From NCBI GenBank assembly GCA_963920765.1, contig OY987244.1, forward strand, positions 18,022,358 to 18,086,357: a stretch of DNA of 64,000 bases, read 5' to 3'. The translations under genes and the position numbers were made by a program. This stretch comes from Ulota crispa (taxonomy: Eukaryota > Streptophyta > Bryopsida > Orthotrichales > Orthotrichaceae). Shown here piece by piece: positions 10,805 to 22,590 of the stretch. Positions within the stretch are counted from its first letter, which is position 1. Each line of letters starts with the position of its first letter. The notes beneath the pieces are model-generated. The model saw only the letters and a program-made list of their open reading frames with translations, did not search any database and was not told where the DNA came from.

Positions 10805-12642
10805 GGAATGAAAGTCGGTTCAAGTGCACTTATAAGAAACAGTATTGGGGCTATGAATAGAATAAAATAAGGGGTCTGTTATCATCTACTGGCGCAATAA
10901 CACAACAAAAAGCAACAGTGGCTACCTTACACAAAGCCCACGTGAATACCGTTCGGTCCCTTCCCAGTTCCCAACTTCCCACTGTACTCATATTCGACAG
11001 AAGAAATCCATGCCGACCATGCGTTAGTTGAACAAAACATAAAAAGCTAAGTGCACTATTTCAGACCTGGTCCACCACTCGTACACAAACAAGAGCTCAA
11101 AAGTCAAAAGGTTCAGCAACGATTCCGAAAAGAGCCATATGACATCGCTAATCAACATCAGTCAGCAGGGAAAACAAGACAGATTCACTTGAATATCAGC
11201 TCGATACGAAGTCTCAAATCTCAGAATTGACTGAAGTAAATTATGTTACAAAACTTCCAGCACGCACATCTCCTGTAAGGATGATGCTGCTACGCACCAG
11301 ACCAGACCTACAAGTGCACATCCTCAGGAATGCACGCGGTCCACAAGAGTATGGGTGATGCCATTTACCAAACTCGCACTACAAATTTCATGCTGCAGTC
11401 ACGAAAACACTAAATTAACCTCTAATCCCCCAAAAGCGTTATCAACTCTTAACCCAGACTAATTCGAGTTACCCGAGTAAAGAGATCTGACTACCCCTTT
11501 CTCCAGTGAACACTTTCTCACCCATAGTTGTCAGTTTCTGCAGCACATATCCCACCTAAATCCAAATGTACTAACTCCAATAACCCCAGCCCCAGGCTCG
11601 GTTCAACCACAGTAGAAAAGCACACAAAATTATTCTGTAACTTCCGTGGTGTTTCGACTCCCACTGGCTAAAGATCACCAAAAGCCGCTGCAGTGATCCA
11701 AGAAAGACGTTGCACATGCTCTTTGAACAGATGTCAGCACCTGTGGCAACGCAAAATGATGAACGGCAACCCCAACGTCCTCACTAAGCAGCTTTTGGAA
11801 ATGGATGAAAAAGCAGTCATGAGAGCACATATCTGGAGACGAAAACCCCATATACACGTCACTGCCACCAGCAGTTTAGAATTTTCGAAAATCTCAGACC
11901 TGCTGTAAAATGCAGGCATTCTTCAGTGTTCAGTAATGGAGTTCACAAACTCACGATCAATCCGAAGATTCACTGAGAAGCAGAGTGACGAATCCGCATA
12001 AATCCAGGTCCTTGGCAGGGCTGAGACGTTGCTCCTCCTCACGAGCTCTGATGTCCACGTTTGAACTCACGATATCTGCAACTCATGCCGGGTGGGTGCG
12101 CAACGAATGTGGGTTGGTCACCCTAATCAGATCCTCTCGCAAATCTACAAGCCTTCGAACGGATCACCGATAGCTGAGGACGATGGGAAGGAACGAATCA
12201 ACAATTACACACCTTCCAAAAGACCACGTCCCTTTGTTGTCTACCACCCCTTGCATCCACTGCCGTAAGAAAAAGAATCCTATCACATAAGGTTCGACAT
12301 GGTGCGACCCAGCTTTCAACCAGATACCCACCGAGCGTTTCTTTTGAATCTCAAAAGGCACCACCCAGTGAATCAAAGCTCTTGACCAATGCTGGCTACC
12401 AACCCTAAACATGATCGCCGCATGACAACCATCTGCAACTAAAACTCCGAAAGAGGCGGCAGGTCTGCAATCAAAAAGCAATCTGTACAGGTACGAATGT
12501 CCCCGTACCCCCTCCATCACGAAATGATGCCATGTAGCACCCTGCCTTCAATGTGGAGCTCCCAAGGGTCGGAATATTGCAGATAATTCGGAATGATTGG
12601 AGAAGCACGCTTTTCCATTCCAGCAGTTGGAACAAAAAAAAT
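10805..12642. other. Region downstream of the CDPK stop; probable 3' UTR and intergenic DNA
   Basis: Base composition is noticeably less AT-rich than the surrounding intergenic DNA, yet no conserved protein is seen on either strand. The longest open frame (about 117 codons, minus strand, 12517-12164) lies directly beyond the kinase stop and resembles nothing I know. Part of this is likely the 3' untranslated region of the CDPK mRNA. Confidence 0.4.
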
Positions 12643-14220
12643 CTACTTGGAACCTACAGAGATGGTTGTTGGATTCAAAGACCCGTCCCTCATCAGCCGC
12701 ATACTCAAGCTGTTGAAACGATCCCGTGAGTACTGCCGTGACGCTTTCCTCCAGTCCGTTCCTCTTCGCATCATGACCGCAAATTCCTCGTAACTGATCC
12801 GACCGTCCTTGTCGGTATCGACCTCCGAAAGAATGCCCTGCACCACATCCGTCTCGCTTGGGGAGCCCGTCACCGGCTCACTTACGGCTACCCGCAATTC
12901 CTCTGTTTCAATGTATCCACTACCGTCCGAGTCAAACACGTCGAACGCTCTTCGTAAATGTTCATCACTATCCAGGCGCTGCAAATGAATGGTAGCAGCC
13001 ACAAACTCTCCGTAATCCAGCGTCCCATTTCCATCCACATCTGCCGCTTCCATCAGCATGCGCACTTCGTGCTCTGTCAATTGAGACCCTATCTCAATCA
13101 GCCCGACTTTCAGTTTCTCAAATGTAATGGCACCTGTATTGTCAGTATCCAGTTTCTCGAACATCTCCTTCAACCCCTCAATCTCTTCCCCACCAAGGTG
13201 CTCCGCTATCACCTGCAACGCTCTCTTCTTCAGCTTGTTCATCGCCGTGAACTGCTTCAACCGTGACCGAACCGCGTCCAGCGGCACGTTCGGGTTCTTC
13301 TTCGCATTTTGCAGCCACGGGTGGTCCAATACCTGCTGTGCACTGTACCGCGCTTTCGGATCCGGCTCCAGCATGTGCCGCACCAATGACTTCGCCGAGT
13401 CCGACACCTTCGGCCACGGATCCCTCTTGAAGTCCAATACTCCACGCAGAATCGCCTGCGCCACCCCTTGCTCCGTCTCCGCCCAAAAAGGCGGCACCCC
13501 GCACAGCAGGATGTACAAGATCACCCCCGCGCTCCACACGTCCACCTCCGGTCCATAGTTCCGCTTCAACACCTCCGGCGCCATGTAATAAGGGCTTCCC
13601 ACGATCTCAGAAAACTTCTCCCCCGGCTTGAAGAACACCGACAACCCGAAGTCGATGGCCTTCAACGGCGAGTTCTCGTTCTTGTTCGCGAACAAGAAGT
13701 TCTCCGGCTTCAGGTCTCGGTGCATCACGCCCTGTCGGTGGCACGTCTGCACGACCTCCACGATCGTCCGCGTCACCTGCGCTGCGCCTCGCTCCGTGTA
13801 ATGGCCCCGGGCAATGATGCGATCGAAAAGCTCCCCGCCCTCGCAAAGCTCCATCACCAAATGCACCGCGTTATCGTCCTCATACGCCCCCTTCAGCGTC
13901 ACTATATTCGGATGCTCCGGCAAGTGCTTCATAATGGCGACTTCTCGCCGCACATCCTCCACATCCACGGCGGTCCGCAACTTCTTCTTCGAGATAGACT
14001 TGCACGCGAGAACCTCCTGAGTCTCCTTATCCGTGCACAGATACGTGATGCCAAACTCCCCCCGCCCGAGCTCCCTGCCCAGCACATACTTGTCCAATAT
14101 CCGCGCCTTCGGCTGGTTCTTCAAAATTTGCGCGTTCGCCTGATAGCCATCCTGCGCAAACGGATTCGGCCTCGGCTTCCTCGACTTCTTCGTCGCCGAG
14201 CCTACACAACAGTTCCCCAT
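12643..14220 (-). CDS. CPK: Calcium-dependent protein kinase (CDPK), single exon
   Basis: A complete uninterrupted 525-residue CDPK: a Ser/Thr kinase that binds calcium directly and signals mainly at membranes. I chose the ATG at 14220 because it gives MGNCC, a consensus for N-myristoylation (G2) and palmitoylation (C4/C5); the upstream in-frame sequence has no ATG. Visible parts are a variable N-terminus (1-44), a kinase domain (about 45-303) with glycine loop GRGEFG, K74 in ACK, E93, HRDLKPEN with catalytic D169, and DFG at 190-192, an autoinhibitory junction (about 304-345), and four EF-hand loops starting near D358, D394, D430 and D468. Loops 2-4 have the expected E at position 12; loop 1 has K. 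CDPK genes of flowering plants typically carry several introns, but here the whole frame is one exon in a GC-rich island. This suggests an ancient retrocopy that stayed functional, or lineage-specific intron loss. All kinase and most EF-hand residues are intact, so I infer an active enzyme. Confidence 0.97.
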   Translation of the reverse strand: MGNCCVGSATKKSRKPRPNPFAQDGYQANAQILKNQPKARILDKYVLGRELGRGEFGITYLCTDKETQEVLACKSISKKKLRTAVDVEDVRREVAIMKHLPEHPNIVTLKGAYEDDNAVHLVMELCEGGELFDRIIARGHYTERGAAQVTRTIVEVVQTCHRQGVMHRDLKPENFLFANKNENSPLKAIDFGLSVFFKPGEKFSEIVGSPYYMAPEVLKRNYGPEVDVWSAGVILYILLCGVPPFWAETEQGVAQAILRGVLDFKRDPWPKVSDSAKSLVRHMLEPDPKARYSAQQVLDHPWLQNAKKNPNVPLDAVRSRLKQFTAMNKLKKRALQVIAEHLGGEEIEGLKEMFEKLDTDNTGAITFEKLKVGLIEIGSQLTEHEVRMLMEAADVDGNGTLDYGEFVAATIHLQRLDSDEHLRRAFDVFDSDGSGYIETEELRVAVSEPVTGSPSETDVVQGILSEVDTDKDGRISYEEFAVMMRRGTDWRKASRQYSRDRFNSLSMRLMRDGSLNPTTISVGSK

Positions 14221-15300
14221 TCCTGGCAAACCCTTGCCCCTTCCACTTCCTCTTCCCTTTCCCGGTTCCCTTTTTCCTCCGCCTCCAGTCACAACTCAGT
14301 GACCGCCGGAGAAACCTAAAACCTCCAACCCTCGCCGTCCTTCAAACCGTCATATACAAATCAAGCGCACAATCCCTCCCCCGCTAAATAACCCCAAAAC
14401 ACAAAACCACTCCAACTCCAAAAAAAAAAGCACTCCACGGTCTCAAACACAGAATGCCAAATCTCCAGTACCCGTCGCAACGTCTACAAAATCACAACGC
14501 TAACAACCGCGGGCGGATTCCCTTGCAGTGGGACGCACAGCCGATGTCTCGCAGTCCAAGGCCGCGTGAGTGCGCTCTCTGGCACACACACTGCTCTCCG
14601 TTCCTTTGAGTCCAGCAACGTCTATGAATGAACTGACAGGCATACATCCCTCTCATGCCCTCCGCCCCTCCCCCATGACCATGCCATGATGCGTCACGAT
14701 TGGTCGCAGCAGTACACGGTTATAGGTGGGGTCCACGGTGTCGGAAAGGGAAGATTCGGCGGAGGGACCAGCGGAGCTTCGCATTCGCAACGTTCGCTAC
14801 GTGGTCAAATGAAGCCGCCATACAAAAATGCCTCATCTGGAGTGGAGCGGAATGTGGAATGAAGGTTCTGCGGAAGCAACAGGGGATGGTGTGGAAAGGG
14901 GAATGCCTGCATGGCTTGGGCCTGAGGGTGTGTTTGCACTTTGCGATGCAAGTTCTGGACTGCAGCTTGCCCTGCCCTGGAATATTGAATGTGGACGTAA
15001 TTGTCCCTGCGCTTTCATCTCCCAGATTCGGGGGGCGTTTTGTTCGTGCTCCAGACTCCAGTCCCAGGAGAATGTAATGTAATCTTGCTTGGAATTTTTG
15101 ATTTCCGTTTCGGAGCTTCCCATCGCCTCGTGCCATGTGCAACATGTGTGGTCCCCGATCCACCTCCAACGATTTTGATATTTTTCTTCTTAGGGTTTCG
15201 TGGTGATCGGCCCCCCGCCCCGCCTCGGTTGGGGTTTGGAGAGTGCTTCCGCCAGCAAACTCCAACGAAGACGACTTTCTAACCTAACGTCCTTCCCAAG
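14221..15300 (-). promoter_or_regulatory. 5' leader and promoter region of the CDPK gene
   Basis: GC-rich, CpG-containing DNA directly upstream of the kinase ATG. It has pyrimidine-rich stretches in the sense orientation. Several open frames of 60-180 codons occur on both strands but look like by-products of the composition, since none begins with a strong start or resembles a known protein. No unambiguous TATA box was identified. Confidence 0.45.
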
Positions 15301-16682
15301 GTAACAGAGTCCCGAATTCAAATGCTCATCGAAGTGGAGTTGTGCCACAAAATATGATGACACCAATGTGTGGGAAAATTCGTCGTTGAATTAGCCAGTG
15401 GAATTAGGAAATAAACTAGGAAAGAAAACGATTGCATTTTGAAATTATTGGCAAAAAATGAAATCGGTAAGATTTTACCAAAAAAACTAAATATAGTCTA
15501 TCATAGTGTAAATTTAGAAAAACATCTAGTATGGTCTCGCAAAAAAGTTATTGCGTACAAAAAAATGTTGAATTTTAGCTACTAAAATCCAAAAGAAATC
15601 CCAAATACTAGATGGCAGCTATCGGGTACAGAAAATATTGGATTGTAGCTGCTAAAATCCAAAAAAATCCCAAACACTAGATGGCACCAAGATTTGAGAA
15701 TCTACACCTTTTGGGAACAAAAATGAGAACAAGAGTAAAATTCCATGGTAGTCCTACACTTGAAAATCTTAGAAATGATAAACAACTTTGAATTGCAAAT
15801 TTGTTTGGAAAAAGTTAGAAATGATAAACAACCTTGAATTGCAAATTTGTTTGGTGTTTCTAAGGCCCATTTACATCAAAAGCAAGAAGCCATGAAAAAA
15901 AAATCTCATGGGTGTGGCTTGTTCTTGAAGGCTGGCTTTTGGAGGTAATGGTCTTCAATTGTAATGTAAAGTGAAACAAGGCTACAAAATTGAGCTTCAT
16001 TTAAAATGTGTATATGTGTATTAAAAATAAATGAATCAAATACAATTGATTGATTGATTGTGAGAGTTTTGGCCAAATTGTCCATGGAATTTTTGTCAAA
16101 CCCACACTTTTTGTTGGGCTTTATGCAAGTTTCAAGGGACCCAAACATTGTGTGTTTTCATTACCATGGAGGACAAACTGTTATTCCCTTATATTTTTCT
16201 TTTTCTTTGGAAATTCTTTTTTAGTATAATGTGACATTGCTTTAGTCTTCTCAATTTTTGTAATATTATTTGACTACAATTTTGCTTTCCATGGCTTCTT
16301 GTTGTGATGTAAAGGGGGATTAAATTTGTATGACGCAAATTTGTTTGTTGATCCTAAGTTCTATAACTTTGGGCCTGCATGGAATTTGGCCCTAAAAGCA
16401 ATTCTCAAATGTGTTACAATTGGGTTACCAAACCTTAATAGTGTCCATGGAAAGTATTGTTTTGAAAACAAAATATCTGTTGTTCTTAGATATGTCATGT
16501 AGCAAACCTTCATGATATGCATGATAGTTGTAGTGAGGTCAAAAGCAAAAGCAAAATTGCAGATTAGATCTATATAAATTCCTTGAAACCATATAATTAC
16601 ATGAAATAACAAATAAGTATCAACTATTATGCATGGATTTGGTGTGATTAAAGTAAAAAAGAATTTCTTGTGATACAATAGG
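15301..16682. other. AT-rich intergenic DNA with two small tandem duplications
   Basis: There is an imperfect tandem duplication of about 76 bp at about 15565-15685 (CTACTAAAATCC ... AAATCCCAAA(T/C)ACTAGATGGCA, twice). A second duplication of about 43 bp lies at about 15765-15857 (TAGAAATGATAAACAAC ... GAATTGCAAATTTGTTTGG, twice). No gene was seen. Confidence 0.6.
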
Positions 16683-17096
16683 GGTAGTCACACCTTCTCC
16701 ACTCCATTCTCAATCTTTAGAGAATGAAGACATGGGAGTCCGTCCACAATTGATAGGAGCTCCATTCTTTGAAGATGGAGAAGTTTTTTCTATTCTTATC
16801 CGCAAGTGGAGAATTGATTGGAGAAGACTTTGCACACAAAGTTTTAACCTCAAGCCATCTTGTTTTCACCGCTCTTTGTTCACCCATGCGTTCATCCTAG
16901 CTTGTCTCTATCTATTTTTAGTAATTGTTTCTCTTACGTTCACGGTCTTTTTACCATTCTCCATTCTTTGTTCTCCACTACTCACAAAAAGGGAGTCACA
17001 CTTTCTTCCATGAAGAACTGCTTGCATTGGCTCCTATACTTTCACTCCACCTATTCTCATTCTTCACGGTTGATTCTTAGAGAAGGTGTGACTACC
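16683..17096. mobile_element. Small inverted-repeat element, family unknown
   Basis: A 414-bp segment whose two ends are inverted copies of GGTAGTCACACCTTCTC, with weaker inverted similarity continuing inwards (CCATTCTCAATC / GAATGAGAATAGG). I cannot identify a clean target duplication, so the superfamily is open. Confidence 0.6.
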
Positions 17097-17455
17097 ATGT
17101 TAACATGATATGATGCCTAGTTTGTATAGCATGTAAATAGATTATATATAACTTTAATCTAGAATTGGATTCTCTAGTATCTAAAATATACATAAGATGT
17201 ATGCAATTGATGCCTTATCTCTCAACCACACTCTCAACACCAACTACACTCTCATTGATTGATGTTTTATTCAGCATCAACTAATTTTCTGTCAATTCTA
17301 AATCTTTAATATCCAACATGAAGAACAATAAATAAGCTAGTATTAACTTCACATTAACTCTGCTACCTGCTGCAAGTTGTAAGATAAAAGTAAGAGAGCC
17401 ACCAACATAAAGCATCAACAAGTTTTGACATTCCGTAGAAGTGGTTATGATGTCT

Positions 17456-17697
17456 TTAACCCCAAAAGGACCAGACAGCCTTTTGTGATCAATACAATAT
17501 GGTGTATTTTTCTTGTATATGGAATGCATCCACATCTTTATTACATTTGAGATCAACAAAGAAATTAGAATATAGATCAATGTTGTTCTAGTGAGGTAGT
17601 CAAGATCCCAAATTAAAACTTTTTATTGGTAACAAATACCAATTATACAGCATCGTACATAGTATATGTTATAGTAGCCTCGTCCTTTTAGGGTTAA
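17456..17697. mobile_element. piggyBac-like MITE (TTAA-flanked, 242 bp)
   Basis: It is bounded by TTAA at 17456-17459 and 17694-17697. The ends are CCCCAAAAGGACCAG and, from the right, CCCTAAAAGGACGAG. The GGACC sub-terminal motif is shared with ends at 63238 and about 27410. No coding capacity. Confidence 0.7.
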
Positions 17698-18344
17698 ACC
17701 TCTATCCCTAGTTGATTGATGTTTTGTTGATAATCGACCTAACATTTTAACTTGAATACTTACCTTGTAACACTAATCTCCACTGTGAACCACCCGAAAA
17801 TTTGGATCCAGCAAAACAAAAGCCCAACAACGAAATCCAGTCCCAACAATTATTTTACCCAAAAAACTCAAGCATCTTTTTACCATTTTAGCCTTGCCTT
17901 TGAACAGGGGATTGTGTTGCATTTGCATTGAGAGGTGGAACATAGGAGAGTGCCATTGTCAAAGCCGAGGCATCAAGAGCCCGGGTGGCGGGCGCTTCAA
18001 TGGCGAGCCAGCAAAGCAGTAGTACTCTACCCCCCTGTGTACATCACTATAAAAGTCAAGGCAAAATGGAAGCAAGAGGACACAGCCGTCGGTTACAATT
18101 TGCAAGCACTTATGGCATAGGCTGGGGTTAGATGGCCTGCCATTTTGTGGGGTTACGGTGGAAATCAAATCTCACTTTTTTCATTGGTCAGAAAATGTAA
18201 GAGTTTAGATATTTATCATCATGAAATCAAATTTGGGAATTTTGTGTTCACATTAGATTTAGAGATGTTGATTCAATTATTTAAAACTCCGGCCAAAGAG
18301 ATTTTGAGCTTTATCTGAAAAAATGCACTGGTTCTTATTTTTAA

Positions 18345-18655
18345 AGGGGTTCATGGATAATTTTGAAGTTTGCAATATTTACATAAATACCCCTACTTTC
18401 TTAGAAATTACACAAATATCTTTGGACCAAAATTTTCATGCGTTTATTTTGTTGTGCATGCCACTTCTTTTCTTCCTTTGTGCACACATTGCTTCTTTTT
18501 TATTTCATTAAATTTCCTTCTTCAACTTTGGTCATGAAGAAAGTACAAGCACAACAAATAATTGCTTGAAAATTTTGGCCCAAGAGTATTTGTGAAATTT
18601 CTGAAAAAGCAAGGATATATTTATAAATATAGCAAACTTCCCTAAAAATCTCCCT
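18345..18655. mobile_element. Foldback element, copy 1 of a three-copy family
   Basis: This is an imperfect palindrome. The left arm reads through AAATACCCCTACTTTCTTAG and CACAAATATCTTTGGACCAAA, and the right arm returns through the complement. Copies with the same arms occur at 24549-24863 and 61306-61940. No clear target duplication. Confidence 0.6.
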
Positions 18656-18883
18656 AGCTCTTATTTTCAATTGGTTTCTTTGAACATTTGCACCACATAT
18701 GCCTACATATTTACTATGATTAGATATGTTTGGAAAATCTAACTGATTTTTATCCAATAAATTCAAGTTTTAACCAATGATTTATTGTTTTTTATGGCTA
18801 ACTTTCTATTATTTTCCTAATCTTCCTGCTCATTAGTCAAGAAGCTCGGAGGAGGCAAATTAATTCTTTTACCCTTGTTTATT

Positions 18884-18901
18884 ATTATTATTATTATTTT
18901 T
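18884..18901. repeat. Microsatellite, ATT trimer
   Basis: A short perfect run of six ATT-type trimers followed by poly-T. Confidence 0.8.
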
Positions 18902-19315
18902 AAACTGCATTTTCCACTCTGGTCCCATAAAACGGCAAGCCATCTAACCCCTCTGGCTGCTGCTACATCTGAGGCAAACTTCTTCGTCAAGCAAGCCCCG
19001 CCAAACTCGTCTGTCTCTCTCTGACTTGGAGTGCAAGTTTGTTTGGTGCCCCTAGCCAAATGCTAGATTACTATTTACTAGTATCAACAAAAAGTACTTT
19101 TTGTGTGGTATCACCGTAGCATCTCATATGACGACCACCGAACTAGTCAACATGTGTCCCGCTTTTGGATTTCTCCTTTTTCAACAGTTTATAAAAGTCA
19201 ATCTACAGCTTCAATGGAAGCTTCTTATATTTTGTAGCCACGCAAGCAGCGTACTTTTATTTTCTCTTGGGGTTATTTCATTGGTTGCACAACCCACATC
19301 TTTGAATGCATGACC

Positions 19316-21019
19316 TTAACCCCTAAATGCCCAAGGCCTTTTTTGAGCTTCTAGGAATTTGCTCGAAACTAAACAAAAAGTTAACATTTTGATAAGTTTT
19401 ATCAGTTTTTTTAAATTGTAACCATATAAATTCAAACTAGATATGTTATACATCACATAGAAAAAGAAAACACAAGAACACCACTTATGAATTGAAAGAT
19501 TATAATGTTTAATCAAGAGGGTGTTAAAACTACAAAAATGACTTTAACCCCTAAATGCCCAAGGGTGTTTTTTTTTGTTTTTGGAAGGTAGTTTTGAAGT
19601 TTTTGAAATGTCCTTGTCAGATCATTATTAAACATCAAAACAAAATTGTAACCGTTGAATCTTGAACTTCAAGGCTTTTAGATGGCTCTACCCAAAAAGA
19701 ATCCAAAACGACTGCACGGATTTTAAGATATTTGTGATTGAATGTGGATGAATATGGATTTTTTTGTTTTTTTTTGGAGCTGCCCAAAACTTTTGATGCA
19801 ATTTGGCAACATTTGGATACAAAATTGGGTCACAAATACTTAGAATGTTTTAGTGGTTATTGTTGTTACTTCAAAACTAATGGATCCCCTCCCAAATCCA
19901 TGACCATAGTTTTACAAATGAGCCTGCAACTGTCAAAGCACAACCGTCTAATACAAAGAATTTTTTTTTAGTTTCAATTATTGACCAAAAATCATTATGA
20001 ATGATAGAAAATTCAACAATGAAAGGATTCTAATTTTTATAACAAAGACATTACAAGTGAAATTAGTCCAAAAGCACTTTTAAATCTTATTGGATGATGA
20101 TTTTTCAATGTGAGGTCTTCCATAGCCCAAAAGAGGATCTGCTCGGCTTGAATAATGGGTTTGTGGAGACCCATTATGTTCCCAAGTTCCCAACAAAGTT
20201 CCTGGTAGTGCACCATGTATTTTCAATTTCTTGGCAGATGGGAATTGAATCGGAAGGTGCATGGATTGAACTAATTTTGACATATTGGAATCCCAAGTCC
20301 TTGGTTTCTTGTCTCTTTCTATTTTTGAACTGCTGCCCCTTCTGATGACGTGGTAGCTTTTAAGAGGCTATAGTATGGTACTATTCATTTGCAGAAAAGC
20401 ATGCTTGTACTTAAGCTTTTGAATTTTTTGTTGGATTGTAATTTGCAAAAAAATTCAATTCAGTGATGAAGAGGACTTTAAGTTGCAAGTTCTTGAAAAA
20501 AAAAATCCAAAATTTTAAAATCTGCACTTTCAGGAAGGTCTCAAAGTTGCCCAATTTTTTTTTGGACACCAAAATCTGGTGCCTTGGGCATTTAGGGGTT
20601 AAGTCTTTCCATCCTCCTTTCACATGTCAAATCTAAAATGTTGGTCACCAAAAAAATATGAAGTTAAAGAACATAACATATATAACTCCAATTCATTTAC
20701 AGGTTTTCAAAATTTGTTTTATAACTTTTTTAAACAAATTTCTAGTGTGAAATTTTCTCCAAAATCTAGTGTATTTGAGGCTCATTTTCATGAGCTATCA
20801 ACACTAAAAATGTCAAGATTGCAACGGACACTTGCACAAAATATTGAATAGAAAATTCAAAATCAATAATTTTCAAAATTGGGGTTTTGATGCTAAAACT
20901 TGACTTTAGAAAAAAAAATTAAAATGCTAAATACCAAAAATAGCAAATTAGTTAGATTTTATTGAACTTCAAAATATTGTTAGCACCAAAATGTGGTGCC
21001 TTGGGCATTTAAGGGTTAA
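19316..21019. mobile_element. piggyBac-like element, outer member of a nest
   Basis: The left end is TTAA-CCCCTAAATGCCCAAGG (19316) and the right end, read inwards, is TTAA-CCCTTAAATGCCCAAGG (21016-21019). Subtracting the inner insertion (19544-20602) leaves about 649 bp. This matches the length and, in reverse complement, the sequence of the element at 3573-4226. The right TTAA is shared with the next element. No transposase frame. Confidence 0.8.
19544..20602. mobile_element. piggyBac-like element nested inside the outer one
   Basis: A 1059-bp element bounded by TTAA at 19544-19547 and 20599-20602, with ends CCCCTAAATGCCCAAGG on both sides. The right ends of the inner and outer elements continue alike (GGCACCA(G/C)ATTTTGGTG), so the two are related. 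The relative at 3573-4226 lacks this stretch; its corresponding site near 3993 is continuous, which marks this as a secondary insertion. No transposase frame. Confidence 0.8.
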
Positions 21020-21678
21020 CCCCTGAGCGCTCGCCCAGCTCAAAATCAGTGCATTGCAGGTTTAGAGGACCTTGAGGCAATCAAAACCTTATGGTTTATG
21101 CAAAAATAAAATCCATGGATATGAACCCTTGAAAGGTGTGGTTACCTTGAGCTCAGAGACCATCTGAAAAATTGGAGAACTTTGACCGTCCTATTACCAT
21201 TATTATAATGGTCAAAGGCAAGTTGAAAACTAGCTGTTTGCTCAAATTTATAGACGTGTGACACAATTCTCACCTTATTTTGTCTTGATCAAGCAAAATT
21301 ACGCTATGAAATTTTGTACCATGGTTTGAGAATAGGCATGTGCCTACCCTCCAATTTTCAAAGTTTTTTGGCAAGATTTAGGGTGCTAAAGTGGACCACA
21401 AAAGCACACAATTCACCTACATTTGACAATGGTTCTAGTGTAGTCCTAGTATTTGTTGTTGCGCTAAATTGCTCCAGAATCCACTTTTCCCCATCCACAA
21501 GTCATCTCTGACAGAGCATGAGACCTTCATAACCATGTACCCCACTCACTTTAGTAGTATGTGCACTAATTATACCATTGGTACATTTGGACTCCTAGTA
21601 CCACCCAACATGGCTTATTGAAATCCCAAATTAAATTGAGAGAGGCCATATTTCAGGCACTGGGCGCTCAAGGGTTAA
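21016..21678. mobile_element. piggyBac-like element, second link of the chain
   Basis: A 663-bp element. The left end is TTAA-CCCCTGAGCGCTCGCCCAG and the right end read inwards is TTAA-CCCTTGAGCGCCCAGTG. It shares the TTAA at 21016-21019 with the preceding element and the TTAA at 21675-21678 with the next. Confidence 0.8.
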
Positions 21679-22590
21679 CCCTTTAGGGCTGCCTCCTTTC
21701 CGAGCTGGTCGTTTTTTTGTAAAAACTAATTGCTTCAGGCATTTTTGCAATTCAGTCAAATGTAAAAAAGCACAATCCAATAGTACCAATGTAAACTGCA
21801 CTCTTGGAAGATAAGCACGTACATTTTTTGGACCTATTTGCTTATGATATGTGCTACATTGGTTAAGTGAAAGGTGGTGCATTGGATTAAGTTTGGATAG
21901 TACAAGTTGAATGAATGGCTCCTACAAGCAACTACCATAGAATTAGATTTTGAAATTGTAAACTTTTCTCATATGTGATATGTTTAAGGGCTTGAACTTA
22001 AGATTTTGGGAAAAAATCGTACCATTTGCTGTATTAAATGAATGAAAGGCATGGGTGGTTAGGGTGTAGAAATTGTGGAAAAGATCATAAAATCTTGATC
22101 ATTTTTAGAAAAGTGAGATTTGCATGGTTAGAAATCCAACCAGACAAGTTATCTGAATAGTATTGATCTACGACCATGTGTTTTTTCTAAAGAAGTGTGA
22201 CAATATATAAGTAATTTTGACCGTGCAACTCTAAAAGGACTGAAAAGCTCAAGTAGGGGGTACAAAGCCAAAGAATAATTGGGTTGGCGGTTGTCATGGC
22301 ATTATTTACTTGGTCCCTAAAGACATCAAGTGACATCATCCTCTTGTTGGTGTTTCAATGAGTGATTTGTGCTAAACACTCAAATTTTCCAATACCCCTT
22401 TTGATAAATCACTCTCTTTACAACAAAATGTAATTCCAAACTTTGATCAAACAAGTGCACGTGAAAACAAACTTCATTCCTTACATGTTTGTAATTGGTC
22501 AACCCATGATTCAAAATTGATAACAAACCCTAAATTTCATTTCAAAACCTAAGAAGGCAGTTTCTGCCTCCTCCGACCCTAAGGGGTTAA
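21675..22590. mobile_element. piggyBac-like element, third link of the chain
   Basis: A 916-bp element between TTAA at 21675-21678 and 22587-22590. The ends are CCCTTTAGGGCTGCCTCC and, from the right, CCCCTTAGGGTCGGAGG; the outer ten bases match and the remainder is diverged. No coding capacity. Confidence 0.65.

Noticed and set aside
12164-12517. 117-codon minus-strand frame just beyond the CDPK stop
   Set aside because: No recognisable domain; it lies where the kinase 3' UTR is expected, and the composition makes such frames likely by chance.
13468-14319. 283-codon plus-strand frame opposite the CDPK
   Set aside because: It is the complement of a conserved kinase coding sequence; its arginine/leucine-rich composition is typical of an antisense shadow.
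14720-15265. 181-codon minus-strand frame upstream of the CDPK
   Set aside because: It starts at TTG, resembles no protein family, and overlaps similarly long frames in other phases, as expected in GC-rich DNA.
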